Shown here: positions 1-13,600 of the stretch, in pieces
How positions within the stretch are numbered: position 1 is the stretch's first letter
Layout of the letters: the number at the start of each line of letters is the position of its first letter
Assembly (NCBI GenBank): GCA_951799405.1
Contig: OX637338.1
Coordinates: forward strand, 8,370,001-8,434,000
DNA length: 64,000 nt
Source of the DNA: Agapetus fuscipes
Taxonomy: Eukaryota > Arthropoda > Insecta > Trichoptera > Glossosomatidae
Direction of reading: 5' to 3'
Notes under the pieces: generated by a model
The model's database searches: none
Told to the model about the DNA's origin: nothing
What the model saw: the letters and a program-made list of their open reading frames with translations, nothing else
Program-made: the position numbers and the translations under genes

Positions 1-71
1 AGGTTTCCTTAGCGAAGTAGCTAACATCTTCAGAAGTCACCCTCTGTGCATGACGAATGAGGATGAAATCA

Positions 72-131
72 GCCAAGTGAACCATATTTTACAGTATGGG
101 TGGTCAGCCTCATACCAGCTTATTAGTCAAA
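72..131 (-). repeat. Family A fragment
   Basis: About 60 bp of the 5' part of the A module (the stretch with tgggtggtcagcctcatacc), degenerate. The rest is lost or beyond recognition toward position 1. Confidence 0.6.
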
Positions 132-805
132 TCGTAATAACATATAAGCCATGCCATTTATTACAAACAATCTGAAATTTAAAAGGTAACCAAATGCTTC
201 TTTCCGTGAACAAATTTACGATTTTCCAGGCAGTCAGTGGAAAATGAATGGAAAATTCTCCAGCAAATATATTTATCAAGAAAATATTGGTGTGTTTCGC
301 GGGTTTTATCACGTATTTTTAAGAGAGTTTAGTAGTTGGCCGGATGTTTTAGCTAATGTACACAAAATGTCCAATAAAATTGTTTGCTTCGTGAGGTACG
401 GTACTATAAACATGATAGCTGTAGGTACTGCCCGTAGATATACTTTCATATTTCACGGGAATTTCGAAGCTTTTAACTAATTGATTTCAAAAAGATTGCT
501 TACTAGACAATAGACATCTTCCTCTCTTGGCTTTTTAGTTTTTTTAATAAAATAAATTTATAAAACATGTTTGAAAGCTTCTTTTAAGTGCATAACAGAT
601 TTTGAATAATTTTCAGAAAACTTGTAGTTTGCTGTCTAGATGTATTGTGTGAATTTTGATGCCGATTGATTAGCTATCATTTGATTCTGCATTTGTCTAT
701 TTTTCCCCGGGGGTGGTTAAAGTTACTCCCCTTATCTGTTGAAATAAATTGGTTCCACTTATTCAAAGTGTGTAATGAAAAGCGAGTACTATAATAATAT
801 AATAA
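132..805. other. AT-rich DNA, nothing recognised
   Basis: Two overlapping ORFs of 61 and 78 codons on opposite strands lack any recognisable family or splice context. Confidence 0.5.
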
Positions 806-1343
806 ATATAATCTAAGTTGCAAGGATTTATTCATTTAAAGCTCTCAGATGTAAGCCCACAAACCAACAAGTGTAGTTCGCGCTTACAAATGCTGAATGT
901 GTACTTACAAATAAAATCCAAACCTCAAATGAACATAAGCCCCACAACTTTTGCCGACCTTCCCTGAAACAGGGGTAACATTGGCAAAGTGAACCATTTT
1001 TTACAGTATGGGTGGTCAGCCTCATACCAACCTATAAGTCAAGGAATATGAATAAAAAATTACATTTAAATATATAAAAGAACAAAACCTTACAAAGAAA
1101 TCTATACAAAAAAAGTCAGAAATTTCCTATGCAAAAAATGTAGCAAATTAATACACCAACATTAGAAATCACCATTGCAGATTAGCCGCCACTTCTTCCT
1201 GTCCTTGCACACTTCTTTCATTTCATCCAGAGTCATAACCTTTTTCATGCAAGTCCTCCTTTTATTATGACTCTGGATATCCCATTCATTCGCTATTTCA
1301 GAAATTTGATCCATCCATACTTTTCTCGGTCTTCCTCTACCAC
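806..1343 (-). mobile_element. 5'-truncated LINE-a copy
   Basis: The minus strand carries the last part of the LINE-a ORF (from about GRGRPRK to the end), its 3' UTR and the whole A module. Very similar to 3179-3700 and 52008-52366, hence recent. It ends at the ORF position cttcctctaccac. Confidence 0.85.
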
Positions 1344-1554
1344 ATATCTCAAATAGTTAAAACACACCTTATAGCATGTAAATACTTCAATTTTCATGAG
1401 CAGAAATTAAAATTTATGTTATTAACTGTAATACTTCTCCTTGATCTCTAATCTACTAACTCTCTAATCTCCTTGAATATTAAGTCTACAAGCGCACGTG
1501 TAAGTTCGCGCTTAGATAAAACTTACGTTGCTCTGTAGATTACATTATAATGAT

Positions 1555-1808
1555 GAATATAATCTAAGTTGCAAAGATAAATTAAAATTTCAGATTTATA
1601 TTAAATACATGTCCACAGGCAGACAGACTCATGCTATTTCGCGTTTACAAATGCTGCATGTGTACATGCAAATTAAAATCCAAACCTCAAATGAACATAA
1701 ACCCTTCAACTTTAGCTGACCTTCCCTGAAACAGGGGTGACATTGGCTAAGTGATCTATTTTTTACAGCTTGGGTAGTCACCTCATACCAACCTTTAAGT
1801 TAAGGAAT
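1555..1808 (-). repeat. Family A unit (free SINE-like copy)
   Basis: Complete but diverged A module bounded by taatctaagttgcaaag and taagttaagg. No LINE sequence follows it. Confidence 0.75.
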
Positions 1809-2530
1809 TAAAGTCAATAGTTCATATTATATTATAAGACTTACCATTTGAAAACAGTATTAAAATTGATTCAACTTTTAATTATATCGTTCTTTGTCTT
1901 TATAACTTGTTGACAAAGGCTCTTCTTTATGTAAACATACATCAACAGAACTGTTACTATAAAAACATACGAGTTCCTATAACAATACACTCGTATTTTG
2001 GTAGATAGGAATACTATATCAAATTTGCATTGAAAGCACATAAGTGTCCTCATTGATGTTTACGATTGTGATCCTTCCAGCAATATGCTCTAAGTTAATT
2101 TTTTGCATCTGTTGATGAGGTTCTCCGGATTTTTTTTATCGTGGCGTTTGCTTATATGATATAATACGAGTATGTGGATATAGTGATGCTTTATTGAACC
2201 ATTTAGTCACTGTGGAATAGATAAGCCCCAACTAATCCAGATTAAGTATTGTTTACTAAGTACATATTTATTATGCAAATATGTATCATGATCCGTAGAT
2301 TCCCTGGTTAGTACGTATATTGAAACATTTTAAATAATATGAGATTGTAGACGAACGATAATATCAGAGTTCCAAGATCCGTTTCCGTATTTTACAAAAC
2401 TAATACAACAAAAAATAATTAATAAATTTGGTTTAAAAAAAAAAGTGCTCTCATTCATAAAGGTCGTGTAAATTCAAGGTCGACAATTTAGACTGTTTTT
2501 GGAAAATGGGATTCATTTTAAAAAAAAAAA

Positions 2531-2716
2531 ACACTTTGCCAATGTCACCCCTGTTTCAGGGAAGGTCAGCAAAAGTTGCAAGGTTATTGGCATTTGAGAT
2601 TTGGATTTGAATCTATACGTAATGCGGTACTTGAGAGTGCGAACCTATATATGTCTGCTTGTTGGCATGCATGCCATGTGACTCTATCTTTGCAACTTAG
2701 ATTATATATTATAAAT
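2531..2716 (+). repeat. Family A unit, 5'-truncated
   Basis: Begins at cactttgccaatgtcacc after an A-run and runs to ttagattatatatt. It lies 20 bp before a T-family SINE. Confidence 0.75.
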
Positions 2717-2736
2717 AGATAAATATATGATATAGT

Positions 2737-3052
2737 CCGGTTGATAGCTCAGTTGGTAGAGTGCTTGCATTCCATGCCGTGGGCTCGGGTTCGAATCCCA
2801 CCGAGGGTGTCAGAAATGATTTCCCGTTTCGGTGTTTATTTCAAACCCCAAAATAAAAACCGGCAAGGTTTACTCAGCCTTCACAAGAAATGAGTACCAG
2901 CCCTTTCGGGAACTGGGAAACCTCCACTTCAACTGAAGTGGTTGGCGTAAGGCCGGCCCCCTTACCTGTAAAAATAAATAGATTCAACTCGCCACATGCG
3001 ACCCCTTCGGGGATAACGCGGCAAGAAGTTACACTATATGTGTAGCTTAGTT
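2737..3052 (+). mobile_element. T-family tRNA-derived SINE, complete
   Basis: The tRNA-like head has A box tagctcagttgg (2745-2756) and B box ggttcgaatcc (2788-2798). The body includes paired motifs cttcaactgaag and ccccttcgggg, and the end is tacactatatgtgtagctta. The reference copy for the family here. Pol III should transcribe it if the boxes are intact. Confidence 0.85.
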
Positions 3053-3178
3053 GTTTAGTTGTTTGTTGTTATGGAATCACATGCAACTTTTTCTAGATTA
3101 TTTTCCTACATTTATTTCATTTCCAAAAAAGTCCTATGTTGTCATTTTTGATTCCATACGGCTCATATAATATATATC

Positions 3179-3700
3179 TATAATCTAAGTTGCAAGGATA
3201 TATTCATTTAAAGCTCTCAGATGTAAGCCCACAAACCAACAAGTGTAGTTCGCGCTTACAAATGCTGAATGTGTACTTACAAATAAAATCCAAACCTCAA
3301 ATGAACATAAGCCCCACAACTTTTGCCGACCTTCCCTGAAACAGGGGTGACATTGGCAAAGTGAACCATTTTTTACAGTATGGGTGGTCAGCCTCATACC
3401 AACCTATAAGTCAAGGAATATGAATAAAAAATTACATTTAAATATATAAAAGAACAAAACCTTACAAAGAAATCTATACAAAAAAAGTCAGAAATTTCCT
3501 ATGCAAAAAATGTAGCAAATGAATACACCAACATTAAAAATCACCATTGCAGATTAGCCGCCACTTCTTCCTGTCCTTGCACACTTCTTTCATTTCATCC
3601 AGAGTCATAACCTTTTTCATGCAAGTCCTCCTTTTATTATGACTCTGGATATCCTATTCATTCGCTATTTCAGAAATTTGATCCATCCATACTTTTCTCG
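3179..3700 (-). mobile_element. 5'-truncated LINE-a copy
   Basis: Nearly identical to 806-1343 but truncated some tens of bases closer to the 3' end. It stops abruptly at acttttctcg, before an aatg-rich stretch. Confidence 0.85.
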
Positions 3701-4491
3701 AATGAATGAATGTATTAAATTATTTTTATATGACAATTTTTTTGTTTATCCACACAATTGTAATTCTTATAACTGAATATATTTTTCCAAATTTTCACGT
3801 ATTTCAGTTTTCCATTTTATAACTGTACTGATTTAAAACAAGCGCAAAATCGTGGTTATCTGAATGAATTTCTAGTCTGCAGAAATCCAGTAAAATTACT
3901 TTTATGGTTGTTTAATTGATATGATGTTATGTGTTATGATTTTGCTACCAAATAGACATAAAAACTGTTTTTCATAAATATTTAGCCCGCCAATGTTTTC
4001 AGTATACCCACGCTCTAAGAAGCAAACGATTTATGGCGTAGGTACCTAAAAAAAATCATTCCATACGATTTTTAATTCATAACTGGCAAAAGGTCATTAC
4101 AAAAAATCATACTTCACAGTAAAACAAAATATAGCAGATATTAAAAAATGACATTGATATTTGTATTGCATAAGCATTAAAATGAAGGCAGTTTATATTT
4201 TGGATCGTACGAAAATGTGTTATCTTGATTTAAAAAAAACAATATATACACCGATTACATTTGACCCCAAATATAATATATATCGATGGCTGAATCTGAA
4301 AACCAGTTAACTCCGTTGTAGATTATTTTAAAGGAGAGGACATACACCTTGTATAATTGTTAAAACATAATACAAAAAATACTTCACAATTGGGATTATT
4401 TCATTGGAATACTTACAAATTTTAAATAAAAAAAATATTAGAATTTAATAACTTTTTATTAAAGAATTAAACATTCCATAATTTTCTAGAC
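3701..4491. other. AT-rich DNA, nothing recognised
   Basis: No ORF, repeat family or structure stands out. Confidence 0.5.
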
Positions 4492-4738
4492 TTATAGATT
4501 GGTATGAGACTGACCACCAATAATGTAAGAAATGGTTCTTTGAAAATGTCACACCTGTTACATGAAAGGTCGGCAAAAGTTGCAGTGTTCCTGTTCATTT
4601 GAGGTTTGGATTTTTATTTCTTAGTACCTACACATGCAGCATTTTTAAGCGCCAACTTTCACCTGTCTGTTTGTGGGTATGCATTTAAAATGAATTTTGA
4701 ATGTGGATATATCTTTGCAACTTAAATTATAGATTATA
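4492..4738 (+). repeat. Family A unit
   Basis: Starts ttatagattggtatgag and ends aaattatagattatag. About 15-20% diverged by eye. Confidence 0.75.
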
Positions 4739-5024
4739 GAATAAAATATGGTACTATTGAAAATAATACGTACACCGTTTACATGTTTTTCCCTAAATAT
4801 AATGCATATTACAAGCAGAAGTACTTTCACGTATTTTATTCATGCGTGAATGAGATACGCCATTCAAAGATTTTATCAAAATCCAGTTTTGAAATTTTCA
4901 GTTGGATTTGTGTTGAGTATTAACGACATTCAAAACCAAAAACGTGCATTCACCATTTGGGTTTATTTTGTACACTTGCAATGTTTTTATTTTATGTTTC
5001 CTCAGAATAATTAAATAAGGCTGA

Positions 5025-5155
5025 TTTATTTGGTCAGCGCTATTTGCGCGTGAATCACACCTCAAGAGCCCTTTCTGCGAGCTTGGTCGTCGCTGTAGAA
5101 AGCGCCAATTTTCAAGCAAGACCCAGCTGCTGTAAGGCTGGATGGACCTGGAAAA
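5025..5155 (-). repeat. SINE-B 3' part
   Basis: Matches the headless part of family B: aatcacacctcaagagcc, gcgccaattttcaagcaag and gctgtaaggctggatgg. Orientation is taken from complete copies. Confidence 0.6.
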
Positions 5156-6117
5156 ATGGAATGTTGAATGCAAAACTTCATTTAAAACATTAGTTTTAAT
5201 TTTTATTTACAAACGTAGAGGCGGTAAGAATATATAAAAATTCAAATTAAGAATATTTATTCTACTCGTAAATTTTCTGAATTCAATGCTTGGGAAAAGT
5301 TGAATAGTGGCGCTTCAAGTTATTTTCACTTTTTTGCTCATTTTTCCGCTTTTATTGGTCTTTACGGAGTGCACGACCAGCAGTGATTATTTTTGGGATT
5401 CACAGAAAATCATTTGTCGCCAAAAATAGTTTTCTATGAATATCACGTTTATGAAAACTATACAGCATAAAGTATGTGTAACAATGATATTGTTAGTGCC
5501 CGGTTGGTGATCTCTCGTCGTCAAAGACAAAAGGCGAGAAATTTCAACATTCTTCCGCATCACACACCCTCGGGGTGAAGAATAGGTACCAATCCTTAAT
5601 ATTCAGCCAGAAAATCCAACGCTTTGAGGTCTTTCATTTCAAATTTATGGAAATATGTTGTTTATTTTTGTGTGAAACCAGAAATAACGAATCTCTTTTT
5701 CGATATAAAAACAAAAAGTAAAATAAAAAAGCTCATCCATTCCAGTGAGAGGAAAAAATGATCACTATTTTCTTTTCTTATATCCGTATTATCTTATATC
5801 CGTATGTTTTCTCGTTTTTTTTCAATTTCATCGAAGATGAAATGTTGACGTAAGACATACTTTATATTACTTTGTACGGATTTCAGTATCGCTTTATGTG
5901 CTTAACATTTTTTTCAGAGAACTTTTATGTCTCATTTGAAAAAATATTAAATTCCCGCTTAGCAACGTAATTCATTTGAAATATTGAAACTGAAATAAAA
6001 TTAATAAAATGCCTCAAAAATATGTACAGATTGAAGTTATGTTGTATATAAGAATGGATTGCAATTTAAAAATAAATTTAAACTTATCGTTAATAAAGTA
6101 TCACATACCGATACACT
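5156..6117. other. AT-rich DNA, nothing recognised
   Basis: A short cacaccctcggggt stretch near 5564 may be a scrap of a T SINE. Otherwise featureless. Confidence 0.45.
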
Positions 6118-6850
6118 TTTTTTTTTTTTTTTTTTTTTTTTTTTATTAGGAAGACCAACAGCGTTAAAAAACAGGATTAAAAGTAACAGTAGACACAAGA
6201 AGCCAATAAGAGGTCCTCACGTATAAAGACAATTTAAATTAAACAAAGGAGAAGAGTATTACAAGAGATTAATACAAAATAAAATAAAAACAATAGAAAG
6301 AAAATATAAACTAAAAATAGTAGTGGGAGACATAATTAAACAAAGTTGAAAGACAATAAAAAGAAAATAAAGTAAAAATAGTAATGAGAGATACAACCTA
6401 GGATACAAAGAAGTTCTGCGTCATCCGCTGTCTTACCAATGTTGGTTTAGAATTGAAGAGGTCAAAATCAAAATGATCTGCGTTATGATTAAAACTGTCA
6501 CTTGCACGCCACATAAATGCATTTTGTCTATTGTAAGTGTGGGAAAAAGGTTAGTTTATTGGACAGGGATTAGGGATCAGGGACAGGTTAATATTTATCA
6601 GGGAGAGGAGATCTGGACAGTCGATGGAACCTGAGGTGATGTTTAAAAGGAAAACTATATCTACTAGTTCACGACGGGTTGACAAAGGTAGTAGGTGATG
6701 TTTTTTGCAGAGGTCAATGTAGTTATCAGCTCTGTAATTGTTCTTGATTCGAAAACAAAGAAAGCGTAAAAATTTTTTTTGAACAAACTTTGTTAGAATA
6801 TATTTTTTTTTTAGAAAGTATAGTTCTATCATATACGAAACACTTATTAA
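6118..6850 (-). mobile_element. Truncated CR1/Jockey-like LINE with poly(A) tail
   Basis: The minus-strand ORF 6859-6551 (KKFLRFLCFRIKNNY, LCKKHHLLPLSTRRELVD, LSLININL) and then, after a frame break, RQNAFMWRASDSFN resemble the C-terminal tail after the reverse transcriptase in CR1/Jockey elements. The 3' end is an A-run of about 28 bases (T-run at 6118-6145). At least one frameshift. Confidence 0.65.
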
Positions 6851-6854
6851 GGTA

Positions 6855-7111
6855 CACATGTAGCGTAACTTATTGCTGCATTCCTTTTGAAGGGGTCACA
6901 TGTGGCGAGTGAACCAATTTATTTTTTACACTTCAGTTGAAGTGGGTCTCCCCAGCTCCCAAGGTGGATGGTATTCATTTCTTGCGAAAGCTGAGTAAAC
7001 CTTGCCGACATTTTATTGAAATAAACACAAAAAATGAGTATCATTTCTCACACCCTTGGTGGGACTCGAACCCGAGCACTCGGCATGGAATGCAAGGACT
7101 CTACCAAATTA
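6855..7111 (-). mobile_element. T-family SINE upstream of TrissinR
   Basis: Reversed copy with the head at 7111 (B box as ggactcgaacccgagc on +). It ends 300 bp before the receptor start codon. Confidence 0.8.
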
Positions 7112-7275
7112 TAAAAAATGTACAAAGAAATATTAAAAGAAGCTTAAGGTTCAGGCATCATTGAATAGTCTTTTACAATAAACCCGCGTCATCACATTTA
7201 TTTTTATAAAGTTGAATTTACCTATAAATTGAGTTGATCTAAAAAAAGGCAAACTAACAAACTTTTTATTTTTAG

Positions 7276-7412
7276 GTTTACCCACAACAAGGGAAATTGC
7301 TTCGCGGAATCGATCCGGATGGAATTTCGATGATTGCTCTACGGGCTTCCTGTAAGTCACTGGCTTTTCATTGCTGAGCTCCTGACTGTGTGTGGAAAAC
7401 ATCAACCAAAAT
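7276..7412 (+). promoter_or_regulatory. TrissinR: Probable 5' UTR of TrissinR with upstream splice acceptor
   Basis: A run of T ending in TAG at 7273-7275 looks like a 3' splice site 137 bp before the start codon. This would place a non-coding exon further upstream. No TATA box or other promoter element could be pinned down. Confidence 0.4.
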
Positions 7413-7635
7413 ATGGAGGTCCTTCGTGGAACGGAAACCCCATTTGGAGAACCATTCACCAACGAAACTGGTCGACAGCCCCATGTGCTCCTGAATGGCA
7501 CATATGGCAGGAACCGTTCACTCTCCGGTAATATGTCACAATTGGAGGAAGCCAACGAATACATATTTGATAGAGCAGATATAAGAGCCATATTTATAAC
7601 GCTATACACCCTTGTGTTTTGCTGCTGCTTTTTTG
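7413..7635 (+). CDS. TrissinR: TrissinR exon 1 (start codon, N-terminus, start of TM1)
   Basis: The ATG at 7413 has A at -3 and G at +4. An in-frame stop at 7383 with no AG between it and the ATG makes this the only sensible start. The exon ends after one base of a glycine codon and is followed by gtaagt. An acceptor-like T-rich tract ending in AG at 7275 suggests that the 5' UTR begins in an upstream exon and resumes near 7276. Confidence 0.88.
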
Positions 7636-10600
7636 GTAAGTTCAATACAAATTTTGAAAAAAAAAACATATATATGAGTTGTACAGAATCAAAGGTTATA
7701 TCTAAAAATGAGAAAAAAGTTTAATTTAATGGGCTTGAAAGAAAAATAAACGTAGAGAAAACCTGAACATGACATTCTGAAAACGCCTTATTAAGCGAAA
7801 ATGCTTGAGCAAAAAATAAATAAAAGTGAATGAAAACTTTGTTTTTCCTTCTGCATTTAAGTATAGAAAACCTTTTCGTACAGAAAAAATCCTTTATTAA
7901 TAACTGGTGATTCCATACGACTCATATTATGCCACTATTTTCCTTTCTCTCATTTTTTACAATTAAAATTTTTCACAATTCACAAATACCAGGATTATTT
8001 TATTTATTTATTTATTTATAAATTCACGACACTTAGTGCCTTTTACATTAACATTATTTTGTATTTTTAGAGAGTTATTTATAATTCAATTTCTTTCTTT
8101 TTATTCTCAAAGGAGTAGTATTGACGAGTAGTACTCATTTTTTCCCCCTTAGAAGCTGTATAACTTTACACTTGTAACTTTATAGAGTGTGAGAGTTTTT
8201 CCTATACCCCAAGGAACAGGTTTTCATTTCTTATGAAACTTACGCAAACCTCGGCGGTGCGATATTAAGAATAAAAGTAAAAAGAATACGGAGTCACAGA
8301 AAATATTTTTCTGTGACTCTGACAAGCCTATGGTCTCGAAAAATAAAATCTTGTACAATAAATCCGTCAATTGAATCCTCGAATTTAATTATTTTGTATT
8401 TTATCTTTTCATACTAATTACATGGCTGGTATTTAATCCAAATGCCAATAAGTCCTTTTGCAAGAGGTTCGCAAGATTTTGAAACAATGAGATTCAAATA
8501 CTTAATATATATTTTTTATTATCAATAGAGAATTAAAATGTAAAAATAGCAGGGTATCAATTTAATTCTTGTGATTTTTTTGAACTTAAAAACACATTGA
8601 AAACCATAAAGTTTTTTTGTTAACAAGTGATTCAGTTATGGTTATTTAAACATTTTTTCCGGATACAAATACAAATCTAAAAATAATCTATTTTGTTGAT
8701 CGTTTTGTATTAAGTAAATAGTTTCCTGTTTTGACAATAAACTTAAGGACAAGATAACATATAATTCATTCTATATCTGTTTTGATCTTTGTCAAAGGAT
8801 AAAACTGAAGCATAACCTTCATACAAATGTATGGAAAAGTATACGGCCACAAGGGGCGCTATTTTAGTTTCCTTTCGTTTTTGGTAAAACGCTTATTTGA
8901 TTTAGTTCTAGGAAAGTACGTGTATATTTTCAAATAAATTCATTATAATTATATATTTTGATTTTATCGTTTGCAGTAAAAACTGTCGTTTTTATCAGAA
9001 AAAGCTTACTTGTAGTCAATAATGATTTGAAATCCTATTACCGTCACATGGAGAAAAAAAAATACAATCTGAATATAATATAGGCACATCAAAAACAGAA
9101 AACGAAAGTAAATCAATATTGTTTCAAACCTTGCTGTCATTTTTTGATAAAGAACGAGTAAAATATATCATATAATATTTATGTTTTCTTTTAGATTTTT
9201 ACGTTATGAAACAAGCTCATGTATTGTTTTATATTGCAATTATATTTGTAAGAGGCAAAAAAATTTAATTAGATTTTTTAAGACTTCTAAAAGTAACAGG
9301 TCTGTACGACTAGGGTCCTTAGTAACCAAAGACAAAATATAAGGTTGTTTTTCCCTACAATCCCGGCTCTATGACGCAGAAATTTTGTTGTCGACGAATT
9401 TTGTGCCGAGTCTATTCCAGAAATGAAGGGAAATAACAACCTTTTTTTTTTTTTGGTGGTAGATCTTCTTTAAGTTTTTTAATCATACGAAAATTATTTT
9501 GTACAAACTCACAGAAAACGTTTTCAAAAACAACTTAGGTCTGAACATGCTTAGGTACGCTTTTTCGGTAAACTTTTCAGATAAACGAAGAAAGTGAAAA
9601 AAGAAAAAAACACTAGAAAACCTGTATAAGGGAGCAATAAAAGCCGAAACGCTTGAAATTTGAATTCTCTTGGGCATAACCGCAAGTGGCATATTCCCAC
9701 GTAGTAACTGGCTGTTAAATTATCCCCAGTCTCTGAGGATCGCACGCGAGGAGAAAATCATTTTTGAAAGGTTTTCCCCAAGCGAAAGTATAAGTAGGGT
9801 ACACTAAACACTTCGTATAAAAATTTGAATACAAAACTACATTCAATTGTTTTTCTGGATGCCTTTAAAATGTTTCAGAATTTTCTTTATTGAATAGTTT
9901 AAACCTTTTTTTTTGTGTGAAAAAACACACTTTTTGTTTCTTTTTCTTTTCCATTTGAGTTTTTAGGTGTTCCTAATGTTGACGATCGAAATGACAGTGG
10001 TTTTTAACCTTTTTGTTATTATGAAATGAGGGTAAATTATTGAAAAAAATATTTTATGTAATTTGCATGACCTTTCTACCAACCACTTCCGAAGTTTTTG
10101 CAGTACAAAAAAGAGGGTTCCTAAGAATATTTTTCTTAACTTTGTATAAATTTCCGAGACTTATTTTGCAAATGTTTTTTAGGAAACCTGCTGGTTATTT
10201 TGGTGGTCACATTATCCAGGAGGTTGAGGTCGATCACCAACTTTTTCCTCGCAAATCTTGCGCTGGCGGATTTGTGCGTTGGCGTGTTCTGCGTATTCCA
10301 GAATTTATCCATATACCTCATCCCAAGGTGAGAATTTTCCCTTTCTTTTTTGCTCAACATAATCCGGAAGCGACATTCACTGAAAGACGTTTTCAATCAA
10401 CAACAATTTTCTCAGAGCCAGAATTTATTTACTCGCTATTATTCATTTGAACAAAAAACACCTTTATAAAAATATAAGAATTGTAGTTACTGCTATTAGC
10501 TGCAAATAAAAGAAAAAAAAACAGTAAAAGCTTTGAATGGCCAATAAAGTAAATCAAGTTAAAAAATTTGAGCTATTTTTTCATATTAAATTGAAAATAA

Positions 10601-13600
10601 ATCAATATCAGTAGTACCCAGAGGTAGTAATATTTAAATTGAAAGATCCCATTTATATATCGTTAATAAAATCGATATAACTTCCTGGATTGTAGGAGGA
10701 TAATTTCATGTACTCGTAAGATTCGATCTTATCTAATCTAATCTAAGTTGCAAAGATATGAAACATTGGGGATTCACATTATATGCATTTTCAAGAAAAC
10801 AAGGAAACACGTACAAGTTCGCGCTTGTACATGCCAAAAACCCAGATCTCAAATGGACATACACCCTGCAACTCTTGCCGATCTTCCCGGCAACAGGGGT
10901 GACATTGGCAAAGTGAACCATTTTCCTCAGCCACATACCAACCTATAAGTCAATGAACATAAACAACAAATTACATTTTTGAAATAAAGAAATAATAATA
11001 TGTATAAACATTAAAAACCATTATAAAATTCTAATTTAAATTAAAAAATTTGAGAAACTGAACAAAACTTTTTTCTTTCAGCTGGGTGTTCGGAGATTTC
11101 CTATGTAAAATGTACCAATTCATTCACTCGCTGAGCTACACGGCCTCAATCTTCATCTTGGTCGTTATTTGCACCGAGAGATACTTCGCCATCATCCATC
11201 CAATAACGTGCAAACAGATCCTGACTCCCTCCAGACTAAGGGTGAGGTGTTATCCTTTATAACAAATTATCTTTCCGTGTAAATATATTTCCGTGACGTA
11301 GGCTGTGTCAATAACATGTCTGAAAACAATAACAACAAAACACTTATGTAGGAGGGTTATAACATAAAAAGTAATTTTATCCGACTGGTATGCGGAAAAC
11401 ATATGAATATTTTTTTTATGAATTATTTATTTGGTAAGCGCTGTTTTTGTATGGATTTACCTTAAGAACCCTCTGTGATCTTGATTGTCGGTATGAAAAG
11501 CGCAAATTCTCAAGTAATACCCAGTTACTGTAAAGCTGAATTGACTGTTAATAATCGGTACAATCAATTATTTTTTTCAGGTCGTGAGTTCAATTTCAGA
11601 CAGAGGTCAAAAAATACATTTATATTTTCAAATTGCCTTGTCGCTGGGTTGAAAAAATAATTTTCCTTCAAATAAAAAGAGAGGTCACCAAAGGTCCATC
11701 CAGCCTTACATCAAATGGATCTTGCTTAAGAATCGGCACTTTCTGAAGTGATGACCAAGCTTGCAGGGAGCTCCTGAGGTATGATTTACACAAAAACAGC
11801 TCGCAGAAATAAATCATCCCAATGCATATTTACAACGCTGTGAGTAAAAATATTCGTCTTTTCTTGCTAGAAAAAGAAAATATTATTTTTTGGGTAACGT
11901 CTCATAAATCAGCTTTTTGAGACCGTTTATGATATGTGAAATATTAATGGTATCTGGAACGTGATTAGATTATCACGTGGAGAATAATGTATATTCGACT
12001 GTTCTCCAGAAAAGTTTGAGTCGTTGGGTACGTTTATTTAAAAGTAGATCACATTTGGAACTGATGCTCAAAATTATTCTATAAAATCGCCAAGAGAGCT
12101 GAAAATTAATATTGTACGTTTATTTTTTTATGAAATGAAAAATTATGTAGTAATTCCATACAAAAAAGCATTGATTCGTAGAAAATTCGTAAAAAAAGTA
12201 TTTTTAAATTTTTTATTTAAGGTATTTTTAAAGAGATTTGAACATCTTAAGCTTCTGCGCTCCTTATTGAGTTAATAAAAGTCCATTAATTTTTCAACCA
12301 CATTTGTAACGATTGATTAGTATTAGTAATGAAGCCTATATCCACCTGTAAAGTGATAGAAGATATTACAGGTATTCAAAGCTGAGTTTTTTCGTACAAA
12401 AATATCAGTTTTTCAGTACAAAAATGTAACTGATCGTTGATCTTTAATTCGTTATTTTAAAAACCAACATACGAGTAAATACTTCAGAATATTTTAAATG
12501 AAAATATATTTTGAAAAAAAAAATCGTAATAAGAATAAGAATAGTAATGGAGTTGACACGTGAAATCGCTGCGAAAGAAAAATGAACGCCCTAAATCGTA
12601 TTTCCCAAGTTTCCGACCGCAATAGGAAGTGAGGTCTAAAAATATGTAGAAAACGTTACGCAAGGTGCTTGTATCATAAAACGTTGTGTCTTAAATGTAT
12701 ACGAAATGAAACGTTCACTAGAGGTGCTCTTTTAGTTTATCCTGATTTTTTTGGTAGGTGCTTATATCGAGTTGGACCGAAGTTTTATATTTCAGGTATT
12801 ACACACCTGCTATCTGTCGTTCAGTAAAATATGTAGGAGGCGCTTACGACTTCCCTTTGATGCTAGCTAAATTTATGAGGGTGCCTTAATCCAAAAGATT
12901 GTATGATTGTTGGATCTTTAAATGAATGACTACATTTCTCACTCAGTCAAAAGGCTTGCTTTTTTTTTTGCAAGATGACAAGCATTCAGTTTTGTAAAAC
13001 GTGCGGATTGGAAAAGAATGTGCCTTCGCAGAAATGCAAAATAAAGTGTTTTTTTCAAGCGAAAACACTTTTGTTTCATTCTTTTTCATGAAGCTGAATA
13101 TGAACCAAATTATATTCAGAGTTTTCAGAATCATATATTTAAAATTAAAATAAATATTGAATACGTGGAATTCATTTAAAATCCTGGGTTGTTTTTATTT
13201 TTGCATAAATTGTAAAATAATAAAAAAAATAACATAAATACTATTAGATTCTACTTATTTAAATTAAAAATAGAGTTCTATAAAGTTTTCGCTGAAACAT
13301 TTTGTAAATTGTTAAATACAATGTTGAGAACGTTCCGTTTAATAAAAAATGTCATTAAAAGTATATCTAGTATTACAGCAGCCGGATCAAAAGTAAGAAT
13401 TGACGCTTTCTACAGCGATGGCCTAGTTAGTAGAAAGCTTTCGAGGTGTGATACAAACGAAAGTGCTAACCAAATAATTCGTACTGATATTTCATTTATG
13501 TACACTGCTGTCTGTCCAAAACCTTTATCCTCCAGTCCTGTACTCCTATTGCATGGTAATCAGCAACCACTCCATCCCGCCATCACAACCACCTTTCTAG

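Larger units (their letters stand above)
7636..10182 (+). other. TrissinR: TrissinR intron 1
   Basis: 2.5 kb. Holds a possible T-SINE scrap (8195), a perfect small hairpin (gagtcacagaaaa mirrored at about 8290-8318), an F unit (8843) and a short inverted-repeat element (9341). ORFs near 9500-9745 have no support. Confidence 0.8.

Noticed and set aside
2737..2812. Possible functional tRNA gene
   Set aside because: Same head occurs at least eight times with an attached 230-bp body; acceptor and anticodon stems are poor. It is a SINE.
10040..10450. 136-codon ORF at exon 2
   Set aside because: Out of frame with the receptor; the real exon is 10183-10327 in another frame, as shown by the conserved TM2.
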